DNA of 64,000 nt from Desulfovibrionaceae bacterium (GTDB taxonomy: Bacteria; Desulfobacterota; Desulfovibrionia; Desulfovibrionales; Desulfovibrionaceae). The stretch covers positions 186,001 to 250,000 of the forward strand of contig CAJTFO010000002.1 of NCBI GenBank assembly GCA_910575755.1, given 5' to 3'. Positions 25,897-34,450 of the stretch are shown here, one piece after another. The position numbers and the translations under genes are program-made. Each line of letters opens with the position of its first letter. The first letter of the stretch is position 1. Below the pieces are notes generated by a model that made no database searches, had not been told where the DNA came from, and saw nothing but the letters and a program-made list of their open reading frames with translations.

Positions 25897-27480
25897 TTAA
25901 AACTCCGGCCGCAGCAGCGGGAAAAGAATCACCTCGCGGATGGAAGCCGAATCCGTGAGCAGCATGACCAGGCGGTCAATGCCCACACCCTGCCCGGCGG
26001 CCGGGGGCATGCCGTATTCCAGGGCGCGCAGATAGTCTTCATCCATGCTGTGGGCCTCGTCGTCGCCGGCCTCCCGTTCGCGCACCTGCTCCTCAAAGCG
26101 CAGGCGCTGGTCCACGGGGTCATTGAGCTCGGAAAAGGCGTTGGACAGTTCGCGTCCGGTGATGAACAGCTCGAAACGGTCAGTAATCTCCGGCCGCTGG
26201 TCATTACGGCGGGAAAGTGGTGAAATTTCAGTGGGATAATGGTAAATGAAGTGCGGCTGGATCAGCTTGGCTTCCACATCCAGATCAAACAGCTTGGCCT
26301 GAAGTTTTTGCAGGCTTTCGCTGTCGGCGGCTTTTTCGCCGCGTTCGCGGATGTAGTTACGCACTTTATTGTAATTATTATAAAAGTCAGGAGAATGTCC
26401 GCCTATCTCCGTCAGGGAGTCATAAAAACTGAGGCGCTTCCAATGCCCCGGCGTAAGGTCGATTTCCTGACCCTGATAGGGCACTACCGTGGAGCCGCAG
26501 GCCGCCAGGGCCAGATGGGCGAAAAGCTGTTCCGTGAAGTTCATGAGATCTTCAAAGGTGGCATAGGCCCAGTAGAATTCACACATGGTAAATTCCGGAT
26601 TATGGCGGGTATCAATGCCTTCGTTGCGGAAGCTGCGGTTCAGCTCAAACACTTTTTCAAAACCGCCCACCAGCAGGCGCTTGAGATACAGTTCCGGCGC
26701 GATGCGCAGAAAAAGATCCAGATCCAGGGCGTTGTGATGCGTCTTGAAGGGCTTGGCCGTGGCCCCGCCGGCCAGGGGCTGCATGATGGGCGTTTCCACC
26801 TCCATGAAGCCGTGATCTTCCATGAAGCGGCGAAACTCGCGCACAATCAGGCTGCGCTTGACGAAAATTTCTCTCGCGCGCGGCGTGACGATGAGATCCA
26901 CATAGCGCTGGCGGTAGCGCGTCTCCATGTCTTTGAGACCGTGGTATTTTTCGGGCAGGGGCCGCATGGAGCGCGTGATCAGCTTGAGGTTGCGGCAGGC
27001 GATGGTCAGTTCGCCGGTCTTGGTGCGGAACAGATGGCCGGAAACGCCGACAATGTCGCCCACATCCAGCTTTTTGACAATCTTGTAGACGCCTTCGTCC
27101 AGATGCTCGCGCGAGGCGTAGCATTGAATGCGCCCGCTCTGATCCATGAGGTGAAAAAAGGCCACCTTGCCGAAAGAGCGCAGGGAGACAATGCGCCCTG
27201 CAAGGGCAAATACATCCTGCTGCCTTTCCAGGGCGTCGTCCCCCAATTCGCCGAATTTCTCCAGCACCCAGGAAACAGCGTGTTCTTTGCGGAAGTCATT
27301 GGGGAAGAGGGGCACGCCCGCGTCCAGTATGTCGCAGGCTTTGCTGACCCGGTTTTTGATGACCTCATTGAGGTCGTCCCGCGCGGCGAAACTTTCCAGC
27401 ATAGGCATGAAATACGCCGCATGCGAGGACTTGGAGCCCAGCTTGACCACAGGCTTTTTGTTCTTTTCCCGTTGTTCCAC
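25897..27480 (-). CDS. lysS: lysine-tRNA ligase, class II
   Basis: About 527 residues. I prefer the GTG ending at 27480, which has GGGAGA five bases upstream; ATGs ending at 27525 and 27408 are alternatives. An OB-fold tRNA-binding domain (VFALAGRIVSLRSFGKVAFFHL) is followed by motif 1, motif 2 (FRNEGIDTRHNPEFTMCEFY) and motif 3 (GVGIDRLVMLLT). The lysine-rich N-terminal tail (EQREKNKKPVVKLG) is longer than in most homologues. It heads the lolC-lolD-bamA block on the same strand. Confidence 0.95.
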   Translation of the reverse strand: MEQREKNKKPVVKLGSKSSHAAYFMPMLESFAARDDLNEVIKNRVSKACDILDAGVPLFPNDFRKEHAVSWVLEKFGELGDDALERQQDVFALAGRIVSLRSFGKVAFFHLMDQSGRIQCYASREHLDEGVYKIVKKLDVGDIVGVSGHLFRTKTGELTIACRNLKLITRSMRPLPEKYHGLKDMETRYRQRYVDLIVTPRAREIFVKRSLIVREFRRFMEDHGFMEVETPIMQPLAGGATAKPFKTHHNALDLDLFLRIAPELYLKRLLVGGFEKVFELNRSFRNEGIDTRHNPEFTMCEFYWAYATFEDLMNFTEQLFAHLALAACGSTVVPYQGQEIDLTPGHWKRLSFYDSLTEIGGHSPDFYNNYNKVRNYIRERGEKAADSESLQKLQAKLFDLDVEAKLIQPHFIYHYPTEISPLSRRNDQRPEITDRFELFITGRELSNAFSELNDPVDQRLRFEEQVREREAGDDEAHSMDEDYLRALEYGMPPAAGQGVGIDRLVMLLTDSASIREVILFPLLRPEF

Positions 27481-27738
27481 AGAATTCTCCCGCGCTGACC
27501 CTGCCCTGGCGGCTTGCGGGAGCATTCCCGCGCCATCGTGTCATCCCCGTTTGAGAAAGGAGTGTTATGGTATTCCATTCAGTGGCGAGCGTCAATATTT
27601 CCGTTGCAGTCGGGAGGGACGCGCACTGTGCCGGGCGCGTTTTACGGGCTTGAATTGCGCCCGCTTTTGCGTATATACAAATGAGTTCCGCCGTTCGTGC
27701 ATGTTCAGGCGGTCGGCCTTTTTCCCAAGGACTGTGCC

Positions 27739-28302
27739 ATGCAGAAATATACCGCTTCCTTTCTTGGCCGCGACTGCCCCGGCGTGGTGGCTTCAGTGAG
27801 CCGCATCCTGGGGGAAACGGGCTGCAACATCATGGAAGTGACCCAGACCATCCTTTCCGGCGAATTCGCGGCCATTTTCGTGGTTCAGGCCCCGCAGGGC
27901 CACAGCGCCGAGAAACTGCGCGAGCAGCTCACCGCCGGTCTGGCCGAAGCCGGGGTGGATCTTTCCGTTCTGGTGCGCCCGGCCATTGAGGGACAGTGGG
28001 GGCAGGAGTTCAACTGCGATCCCTTTGTGGTTACCGCCGACGGCCCGGACAAGCCGGGCCTTATCGCGGCCATGAGCCGGGTGTTCGCCCGCCACGGGGT
28101 AAACATCGAGAGTCTCAAGGCCATTCTGGGCGAAGGCGGAGCGGATCATGCGCTTTTTGTGTTTGAAGTCATGGTGCCCGAAAGCGTGGATCTGGGTCGT
28201 CTGCGCCGTGAACTGGCCTGCGAGGGACATGCCAGTCATCTGCGCGTGAGCGTGCAGCACCGTGATATTTTTGAGGCCGTGCACCGGGTGAGTTCCTTTT
28301 AA
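27739..28302 (+). CDS. double ACT-domain protein (GcvR/UPF0237-like)
   Basis: A 187-residue protein. The ATG at 27739 is seven bases after CAAGGA. It contains two ACT-type ligand-binding units: FLGRDCPGVVASVSRILGETG at the N-terminus and DGPDKPGLIAAMSRVFARHG near residue 100. Such proteins sense amino acids or regulate partners (GcvR in the glycine cleavage system). A UPF0210 gene follows after 119 bases, a recurring pairing in other bacteria. Confidence 0.82.
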   Translation: MQKYTASFLGRDCPGVVASVSRILGETGCNIMEVTQTILSGEFAAIFVVQAPQGHSAEKLREQLTAGLAEAGVDLSVLVRPAIEGQWGQEFNCDPFVVTADGPDKPGLIAAMSRVFARHGVNIESLKAILGEGGADHALFVFEVMVPESVDLGRLRRELACEGHASHLRVSVQHRDIFEAVHRVSSF

Positions 28303-28316
28303 GAACGGCTCGCCTC

Positions 28317-28380
28317 GCGTCCACCTGCAAAAGTAGACGCTATAAAAAACCGTAAGCGCCTTGCGGCGGCCCTGTCCGGT
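28317..28380. repeat. REP-like element after ACT-domain gene
   Basis: CCTGCAAAAG, AGACGC and AAAACCGTAAG occur in the same order and spacing as at 20810-20845, followed by a CCGGTATCCGG palindrome. Confidence 0.4.
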
Positions 28381-28421
28381 ATCCGGAGACGGCAGACCGC
28401 GCATGCCGCACAGGATATGCC

Positions 28422-29807
28422 ATGCTTTCAGAACGCGAAGTCACCAGCACCCTGAATATGCTCCGCAATGAGCATCTGGATGTGCGCACCGTCACACTGG
28501 GCGTCAGCCTGTTTGACTGCGTGAGCCATGATCTGGATCTTTTCACCGCCAATGTGCGGGCCAAGCTGCGCCGCTACGCCTCGCAGCTTGTGGTCGTCTG
28601 CGACGAGGTGGGCGACAAGTACGGTATTCCGGTGGTCAACAAGCGCATCAGCGTCAGTCCCATAGCCGTGGTGGGCGCGCCCTTTGGCCCGGACGGCATG
28701 CTGCGCATCTGCCGCGCCCTGGATGAAGCCGCCAAGGAAGCCGGAGTGGATTTTCTGGGCGGTTTCTCAGCCCTGGTGGAAAAAGGTTTCGCCAGGGGCG
28801 ACCGCGCCCTTATCGAAGCCTTGCCAGATGCGCTGGCCCAGACAGACCGCATCTGCTCTTCCATCAATGTGGCTTCCTCCCGCAGCGGCATCAATATGGA
28901 CGCCGTGGCCCTGATGGGCGAGCAGATTCTCAGAACAGCCGGGGCCACGGCGGAGCGCGGCGGCATAGGTTGCGCCAAGCTGGTGATTTTTGCCAACATC
29001 CCGCAGGATGTGCCCTTTATGGCCGGGGCGTATCTGGGCGTGGGCGAGCCGGATGTGGTCATCAATGTGGGCGTTTCCGGCCCTGGCGTGGTCAAGAAGG
29101 CCATCGACCGTGCTCTGGCCGCCGGACAGAACGCGCAGGGCGGCCGGCTGACCCTTCTGGACATGGCCGAGGTCATCAAGCGCACGGCCTACAAGGTGAC
29201 GCGCGTGGGCGAAATGATCGGCTCCGAGGTGGCCCGGCGGCTGGGCATTCCCTTTGGCGTGGCCGACCTCTCCCTGGCGCCCACTCCGGCCGTGGGCGAC
29301 TCGGTGGGCGAAATTTTCCAGAGTATGGGGCTCTCCAGCATCGGCGCGCCCGGCAGCACAGCGGTGCTGGCCATGCTCAACGATGCGGTGAAAAAGGGCG
29401 GGGCCTTCGCGTCCTCCTCGGTGGGCGGCCTTTCCGGGGCTTTCATTCCCGTGTCCGAAGATTCCAGCATCGAGGCCGCCGCCATGTCCGGCCGGCTGAG
29501 CATTGAAAAGCTGGAGGCCATGACCAGCGTCTGTTCCGTGGGGCTGGATATGATAGCCATTCCCGGCGACACCCCGGCGACCACCATTGCCGGCCTGATC
29601 GCCGATGAAATGGCCATTGGCATGATCAATCACAAAACCACCGCGGTGCGCGTGATTCCCGTGCCCGGCAAGGGCGTGGGCGATGAGGTCTCTTTTGGCG
29701 GCCTGCTGGGCAAGGCCGCCGTCATTCCGGTGCCCCAGGGCGATGCTTCGGGTTTTATCGGTCTGGGCGGGCGCATACCCGCGCCCATTCACAGCCTGAA
29801 AAACTGA
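28422..29807 (+). CDS. UPF0210 (DUF711) family protein
   Basis: A 461-residue protein matching the UPF0210/PFL-like family throughout (VTLGVSLFDCVSHD at the start, SSINVASSRSGINMDA, GVGEPDVVINVGVSGPGV, VIPVPQGDASGFIGLGGRIPAPI at the end). The biochemical function is not established. It nearly always travels with a small ACT-domain protein, as here, which suggests a metabolite-controlled enzyme. A ribosome site (AGGA) precedes the ATG. Confidence 0.88.
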   Translation: MLSEREVTSTLNMLRNEHLDVRTVTLGVSLFDCVSHDLDLFTANVRAKLRRYASQLVVVCDEVGDKYGIPVVNKRISVSPIAVVGAPFGPDGMLRICRALDEAAKEAGVDFLGGFSALVEKGFARGDRALIEALPDALAQTDRICSSINVASSRSGINMDAVALMGEQILRTAGATAERGGIGCAKLVIFANIPQDVPFMAGAYLGVGEPDVVINVGVSGPGVVKKAIDRALAAGQNAQGGRLTLLDMAEVIKRTAYKVTRVGEMIGSEVARRLGIPFGVADLSLAPTPAVGDSVGEIFQSMGLSSIGAPGSTAVLAMLNDAVKKGGAFASSSVGGLSGAFIPVSEDSSIEAAAMSGRLSIEKLEAMTSVCSVGLDMIAIPGDTPATTIAGLIADEMAIGMINHKTTAVRVIPVPGKGVGDEVSFGGLLGKAAVIPVPQGDASGFIGLGGRIPAPIHSLKN

Positions 29808-30042
29808 GAAAGGCCCTTGGCCTTTGTTCGCCGGACGCTGGGAAGCTCTGGAGCATTTTGCTTTTGAAACGGGAACATTTCAAAATCAGGATATTCTAGA
29901 GCATTTTGCGTTTAAATTTTTTCAAAATTTAAACGCTTCGCTGCCTTCATTTCGCTTGAAAAGCGCGGTTTTCAAGCTCATTACGGCGCGGGCGTCCGCT
30001 TGTACGCGTCCGCCAGAGCAATTTTTTATGAAAAATTGCTCT
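29808..30042. repeat. array of four hairpins between convergent genes
   Basis: Four inverted repeats stand in about 200 bases: TTTTGAAA/TTTCAAAA (about 29861-29877), a perfect 13-base stem with a three-base loop (29908-29936), GCTTGAAAA/TTTTCAAGC (29954-29977) and a perfect 12-base stem (30015-30026 with 30031-30042). Three are preceded by or contain GAGCATTTT-like words. The last overlaps the stop codon of the TauE gene. They may terminate both convergent genes. Confidence 0.8.
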
Positions 30043-30820
30043 AACGGGCCGGGGCCAGAAAGTATTCCCAGATCAGGGTGAGCAGCAAAAGGAAGAGGGA
30101 GATGGTCAGAAAGCGGCGCACGGCCCTGGCCCCCACCCTGATGGCCGTGCGGCTGCCCAGCCAGTTGCCCGCCACGGAACCGGCGGTCATGGCCAGCGCC
30201 AGGGGCCAGAGCACCTTGCCGTGCCAGACAAAGGCCACCACCGCGCCAAAATTGGAGGCCAGGTTGAGCACCTTGGAGGTGGCCGAAGCCTCGATGAGCC
30301 CCACGCGCAATATCCAGTGAAAGGCCAGGATCAGGAAGCTGCCTGTGCCCGGCCCGAAAAAGCCGTCATACGCGCCGATCAGCAGGCAGACCAGGGGCGC
30401 CAGGATCCGGAAGCGCGCGCCTTCCAGGGGGCGCGGCGCACACTCCCTTTCCTTTCTGGGCAGCAGGGTGGCGCACATGCCCACGGGCAGCAGAGCCACC
30501 AGAATCTTGCCCAGGATTTCCCCGTTCACATACAGCGCCAGCATGGAGCCCGCGTAAGCCCCCAGCAGGGAAAAAGCCAGACCGGCCAGGGCAAGACGCC
30601 AGAGCACCAGATGACTGCGGGCGAAGTTGCCCAGGGCTACGCCGGTGCCTGCGCAGGCGCTGATCTTGTTGGTGCCCAGGGCCAGATGGGGCGGCACGCC
30701 GGTCAGCAGCAGGGCGGGCATGGTGATCAGCCCGCCGCCCCCGGCGATGGCGTCAATGAAGCCGCCCAGCAGGGCGGCGCCGGTGCAGATCAGGACGGCG
30801 CTCAGGCTGAGAGTGAACAC
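30041..30820 (-). CDS. TauE/SafE-family membrane permease (sulfite/organosulfonate exporter type)
   Basis: A 259-residue protein with about eight hydrophobic segments. The signature GGFIDAIAGGGGLITMPALL is at residues 19-38 and YDGFFGPGTGSFL in the second half, as expected for the two-repeat TauE fold. It starts at GTG 30820, six bases after the DUF486 stop, so they form a pair. Family members export sulfite or sulfonates; the substrate here is not determined. Confidence 0.88.
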   Translation of the reverse strand: MFTLSLSAVLICTGAALLGGFIDAIAGGGGLITMPALLLTGVPPHLALGTNKISACAGTGVALGNFARSHLVLWRLALAGLAFSLLGAYAGSMLALYVNGEILGKILVALLPVGMCATLLPRKERECAPRPLEGARFRILAPLVCLLIGAYDGFFGPGTGSFLILAFHWILRVGLIEASATSKVLNLASNFGAVVAFVWHGKVLWPLALAMTAGSVAGNWLGSRTAIRVGARAVRRFLTISLFLLLLTLIWEYFLAPAR

Positions 30821-30826
30821 GCGGCC

Positions 30827-31174
30827 TCACCATTCCTTGAAGATGATCCAGGACGCCAGCACAATCAGCGCGAAGCCGAGAATGTGATTCCAGCGCAGGG
30901 ATTCATGCAGCCAGAGGGTTGAAAAGAGCATGAACACAGTCAGGGAGATGACTTCCTGAATGGTTTTCAGCTCCGCGGCGGAAAAATGGCCGTACCCGAT
31001 GCGGTTGGCCGGAACCTGGAGCATATATTCAAAAAAGGCGATGCCCCAGCTCGAAAGTATGACCAGCGGCAGGGCCAGGCTCTTGTAGCGCAGATGGCCG
31101 TACCAGGCGAAGGTCATGAAGATGTTGGAGAGCGTGAGCAGGCCCACGGTGACGAGAGGAACGGGAAGCTGCAT
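30827..31174 (-). CDS. DUF486 small multidrug-resistance-like membrane protein
   Basis: A 115-residue protein with four hydrophobic segments. MQLPVPLVTVGLLTLSNIFMTFAWYGHL and FEYMLQVPANRIGY are typical of DUF486. The start at 31174 gives the family length; the longer frame runs into the tRNA terminator. Function unknown; it is related to the drug/metabolite transporter superfamily. It is cotranscribed with the TauE-like gene. Confidence 0.85.
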   Translation of the reverse strand: MQLPVPLVTVGLLTLSNIFMTFAWYGHLRYKSLALPLVILSSWGIAFFEYMLQVPANRIGYGHFSAAELKTIQEVISLTVFMLFSTLWLHESLRWNHILGFALIVLASWIIFKEW

Positions 31175-31191
31175 GGCCAATGCCCCGGACG

Positions 31192-31220
31192 AAAAAAAAC
31201 GCCTATGGGAACATAGGCGT
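31192..31220 (-). terminator. terminator of tRNA-Thr
   Basis: On the minus strand, CGCCTATG, loop TTCC, CATAGGCG, then eight T residues. It lies nine bases after the tRNA end and before the DUF486 gene. Confidence 0.9.
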
Positions 31221-31228
31221 GGTGTTTC

Positions 31229-31304
31229 TGGAGCCCTTGACCAGGATTGAACTGGTGACCTCATCCTTACCAAGGATGCACTCTACCGACTGAGCTACAA
31301 GGGC
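31229..31304 (-). tRNA. tRNA-Thr (GGT)
   Basis: A 76-base cloverleaf on the minus strand. The acceptor GCCCTTG pairs with CAAGGGC. The D-arm is GCTC/GAGT and the anticodon stem GCATCC/GGATG carries loop TTGGTAA, anticodon GGT, which reads ACC/ACT. The T-loop is TTCAATC. The discriminator base is T and CCA is encoded. Confidence 0.96.
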
Positions 31305-31321
31305 GCTGTTGACGAAATAGG

Positions 31322-31350
31322 CTTCTATCCTATCGGCGTCATGTCGTCAA
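31322..31350 (-). promoter_or_regulatory. promoter of tRNA-Thr
   Basis: On the minus strand, TTGACG and TAGAAG are separated by exactly 17 bases and end 18 bases before the tRNA 5' end. The boxes closely resemble the candidate S10-operon promoter (TTGACG, 17, TAGAAC). Confidence 0.5.
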
Positions 31351-31455
31351 GCCTTGCGAGGAAGTTTTTTTGCAGGCGGCGCAGGGACAATGGATGCGGC
31401 GGCACGGGCGCGCTCAATCCCTTGCTGGCCGGTCTGCCGGCGGCAGCGACCGGAG

Positions 31456-32055
31456 TCAGGCCCGTTCCGCCGCTGCCGTGGCCCCGGCCAGCGCGCGGGC
31501 CAAAGCCCGGAACAGCGCGCGGGAGGCGTGGGGCGCGGCGCTGCCCTTTGTCCTGGCGGCGCGTGCTTCACGCACAAGACGGCGCAGTGCTTCGGCAGAG
31601 GGCTGGTCCGCCGTGTGGCGTTCATCATGCCGGGCAGGCATGGCCTTCAGAACAGTCAGCAGCAGGCTTTCCACATCCGCATCGGGCGCGGTCAGCAGGC
31701 GTTCGCGCCATTGCTCCACCAGATGGAAACGGGCAGCATCAGCCGCCGCCGTTTCCCGACGGGCCGCCAGAGCCGCGCGCAGGGGTTCGGCGTCGGTTTC
31801 GCGCATGAGGCGGCCGATATACTGCATCTGCCGGCGGCGGCCCTCATGATCGCGGATGCGGGCGTACATGGCCAGGGCTTCGGCCAGTTCCGGCGGCAGG
31901 TCAAAATCGCGCAGTTCCGCCGGGGCCAGCCGGCTCAGCTCCTCCCCCAGTTTCTGAAGCGCCAGGCTCTGGCGTTTTCTGGCCGAACGGCTGGGCGTGG
32001 CCTCACGTTCCGCCTCTCCGTCCGCCTGCCACTGATAGCTTTTTTTACGCGGCAT
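31456..32055 (-). CDS. darP: ribosome-associated protein DarP/YjgA family (DUF615)
   Basis: A 199-residue, strongly helical, charged protein beginning MPRKKSYQWQ. The segments KRQSLALQKLGEELSRL and RRRQMQYIGRLMRE match the YjgA/DarP family. In E. coli this protein binds late 50S assembly intermediates. The C-terminus is extended and alanine-rich. The gene follows ubiA after 13 bases on the same strand. Confidence 0.85.
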   Translation of the reverse strand: MPRKKSYQWQADGEAEREATPSRSARKRQSLALQKLGEELSRLAPAELRDFDLPPELAEALAMYARIRDHEGRRRQMQYIGRLMRETDAEPLRAALAARRETAAADAARFHLVEQWRERLLTAPDADVESLLLTVLKAMPARHDERHTADQPSAEALRRLVREARAARTKGSAAPHASRALFRALARALAGATAAAERA

Positions 32056-32068
32056 GCTTGCGCCGACC

Positions 32069-32932
32069 TTAAAGATATATGCCCAGAATCACGCCCGCCA
32101 GCACCACCGGGGAAATGATGCCGTTGAGCGTGAAAAAGGCGGTGTTCACATGGCGCAGATCCTGTGGACGCATCAGGCGGTGCTCCAGCAGAAGCAGGGC
32201 GGCGATGCCCAGGCAGATAACATACCACAACCAGGAAAGCCCGGCCGCCAGGCCCGTCAGCAGCAGGAAAATGGCGGTCATCACATGGGAAAAGGCCGCC
32301 AGGGCCAGGGAGGTGTCCGGCCCGTAGACCGAGGGGATGGAGCGCAGGTCAAAAGCCAGGTCAAAATCCAGATCCTGAAAGGCGTAATAGATGTCAAAGG
32401 CGGCCACCCAGAAGGTGACGGCCAGAAAGAGCAGCACGGGCGAGAGGTCCATGCCCGCCGGGTTCACGCTGAGCCAGCCCGCCAGGGGGGCCAGACCCAG
32501 GGTGGCGCCCAGCCAGAAATGACAAAGAGCGGTGACGCGTTTGAGCAGGCTGTAGGTGGCCGCAAACAGCAGGGCCGGCACGGCCAGCCAGAGGCAGAGG
32601 CTGTTCAGGCAGGCGCAGGCCAGAATGAAAACCAGGGCCATGACGCCGCAAAAGGCCCAGGTCTGCGCTTTGCTGATGACGCCTGTGACCAGCGGGCGGT
32701 CGCAGGTGCGTGGATTGTCGCGGTCAAAGGGCAGATCCACCAGGCGGTTGAAAGCCATGGAGAAGGAACGCGCGGTCACCATGCCGATGGTCAGAAAAAT
32801 CAGGCTGCGCAAGGGCGGCAGGCCCCGCGCGGCCAGAAAAGCCCCGGCCCAGGCATAGGGCAGGGCGAAGATGGAATGCTCGATCCTGATCATCCGGCAG
32901 ATGTCGGCAAATTGGCCGAAGGGTGTGCGCAT
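32069..32932 (-). CDS. UbiA-family prenyltransferase (MqnP/UbiA-like)
   Basis: A 287-residue membrane enzyme. The ATG ending at 32932 has GGAGG eight bases upstream, inside the end of the MogA-like gene; an upstream GTG (32947) is less likely. Aspartate motif 1 is NRLVDLPFDRDNPRT (about 61-75) and motif 2 is DLDFDLAFDLRSIPS (about 182-196). Both bind the prenyl-diphosphate magnesium. There are eight or nine helices. It attaches a polyprenyl chain to a quinone precursor; in sulfate reducers this would be menaquinone synthesis, possibly the futalosine route (inference). Confidence 0.88.
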   Translation of the reverse strand: MRTPFGQFADICRMIRIEHSIFALPYAWAGAFLAARGLPPLRSLIFLTIGMVTARSFSMAFNRLVDLPFDRDNPRTCDRPLVTGVISKAQTWAFCGVMALVFILACACLNSLCLWLAVPALLFAATYSLLKRVTALCHFWLGATLGLAPLAGWLSVNPAGMDLSPVLLFLAVTFWVAAFDIYYAFQDLDFDLAFDLRSIPSVYGPDTSLALAAFSHVMTAIFLLLTGLAAGLSWLWYVICLGIAALLLLEHRLMRPQDLRHVNTAFFTLNGIISPVVLAGVILGIYL

Positions 32933-32936
32933 GTTG

Positions 32937-33755
32937 TTATCCTCCACAGTCGGCGGGGTCGCCGTGCAGTTTGTCCAGAGCGTGGGGCAGGGCGGGCAGC
33001 ACGGCGGCCAGATTTTCCAGCGCGCCCTTGCGGCTGCCCGGCAGATTGATAATGATGCTTTGGCCCAGCACGCCGGCCACGGCGCGGGAAATGGCGGCGT
33101 GCGGCGTTTGGGCCAGGCTTGCGGCCATCATGGCCTGGCTGAAGCCGGGCAGAGGCGTGTCCAGCAGGGCGGCCGTGACCTGAGGCGTTGTGTCGCGCGG
33201 CGAAAGCCCCGTGCCGCCGGTGGTGCAGATCAGGTCATAGCCCTGATGCAGAGCCAGATCCGTCAGCAGGGCGCGGAGCTGCGCGGGCTCGTCCGGCAGC
33301 AGAAAACCCTGGCTGTGGCAGAGGGGCAGGCGCGCGGCTGTCAGCTCCCTGATGGCCGGGCCGCTCAGATCCTCGCGCAACCCCTGGAAGCCTTTGTCCG
33401 AAAGCGTGATCCAGGCCAGAGCATGCCCCTGCTTGCGGATTTTCAGCTCAAGCGCGCCCCGCTCCGGGGTCGCGTCGGGCGCGATGTCCGTCAGGGCCGT
33501 GACCAGCGGACAGTCACAGGCGTGCGCGTCAGCGGGGCCGGCAGCCGAGGGCAGCCAGGCGCGCCCGACGACCTTGAGCCATGCCTTTCCCTCCGCATCG
33601 TGCAGGCAACTGCCCACAGGCAGAGGGGGCAGGGGACGCGGAACGGGTTCCGCGAGGCAGTGCGCGGGCCAGACGCCCTCCCCCGGCCTCCCGGCGGGAA
33701 GCAGGGACAGACAATCCCCGGCGCGGCAGGGCCGTAATTGCAGGCAAAGGTGCAT
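32937..33755 (-). CDS. MogA/MoaB-like molybdopterin adenylyltransferase with N-terminal extension
   Basis: A 272-residue protein. The MoCF fold begins near residue 113 (WITLSDKGFQGLREDLSGPAI) and includes CTTGGTGLSPRDTTP near 185 and PGFSQAMM. These are the substrate and metal loops of enzymes that adenylate molybdopterin. The first 110 residues are an extension with several cysteines and no clear match. GGGAG lies upstream of the ATG. Molybdopterin is needed by formate dehydrogenases and similar enzymes. It is translationally linked to ubiA. Confidence 0.82.
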   Translation of the reverse strand: MHLCLQLRPCRAGDCLSLLPAGRPGEGVWPAHCLAEPVPRPLPPLPVGSCLHDAEGKAWLKVVGRAWLPSAAGPADAHACDCPLVTALTDIAPDATPERGALELKIRKQGHALAWITLSDKGFQGLREDLSGPAIRELTAARLPLCHSQGFLLPDEPAQLRALLTDLALHQGYDLICTTGGTGLSPRDTTPQVTAALLDTPLPGFSQAMMAASLAQTPHAAISRAVAGVLGQSIIINLPGSRKGALENLAAVLPALPHALDKLHGDPADCGG

Positions 33756-33920
33756 GGTGTGCGCGCTCCCAAGAATAATCGGCCGTCCTGGACGGCATTT
33801 GAATGGGATATTGTAGCCGTAAGCGCAATGGGTTACAAGTCCGGTACGCGCCGGCCGCTCCGGCGCTTTACGAGAGCATTTTCACCCTGAAATGTTCCAG
33901 AGAGTCTCAAGGAGTTGCGC

Positions 33921-34421
33921 ATGTCCACCCGTAGTCAGGACGAAACCCGGAACCTGCATATCCTCGGCACGGGCCGTCTTCCGAACCTTGAGGGCGGCCC
34001 CGGCATCGGTCTGCTGGAATCCTTTCCCAACTGTTACCCGCAGCGGCCCTATGTGATCAGCATCAGCTTTCCCGAATTCACCTCCCTCTGCCCGGTGACG
34101 GGACAGCCGGATTTCGGAACCATCAGCATGGAATACGTGCCGGACAAGCTCTGTGTGGAATCCAAGAGCTTCAAGTTGTATATGTTCGCGTTCCGCAACC
34201 ACCAGTCCTTTATGGAAACCATCACCAACAAGGTGCTGGAGGATATGCGCGAACTGCTCGCGCCCTGCTGGTGCCGGGTCAAGGGGCTGTTTGCGCCGCG
34301 CGGCGGCACGCGCATCCATGTTTTTGCCGAAGAGTTCAAGGAAATGCCCGATGAGCAGAACCAGCGCGTGCGCGAGGCCGTGCGGGCCTGGCGGGCGGAA
34401 GCTGACCCGCACCGGCCCTGA
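33921..34421 (+). CDS. queF: NADPH-dependent 7-cyano-7-deazaguanine reductase QueF
   Basis: A 166-residue unimodular T-fold reductase that makes preQ1, the queuosine precursor, from preQ0. The catalytic cysteine lies in SLCPVTGQPDFG (about residues 56-67), and ESKSFKLYMFAFRNH holds the substrate-binding glutamate. The ATG at 33921 follows AAGGAG by six bases; the TTG six bases earlier is too close. No preQ1 riboswitch fold is apparent in the leader. Confidence 0.95.
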   Translation: MSTRSQDETRNLHILGTGRLPNLEGGPGIGLLESFPNCYPQRPYVISISFPEFTSLCPVTGQPDFGTISMEYVPDKLCVESKSFKLYMFAFRNHQSFMETITNKVLEDMRELLAPCWCRVKGLFAPRGGTRIHVFAEEFKEMPDEQNQRVREAVRAWRAEADPHRP

Positions 34422-34450
34422 GCGATCGTGGCCGGATAAGTGGTCTGGGC

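Noticed and set aside
33829-33920. preQ1 riboswitch before queF
   Set aside because: The leader has no H-type pseudoknot pattern or A-rich tail; only a GAGCATTTT repeat word and a ribosome site are visible.
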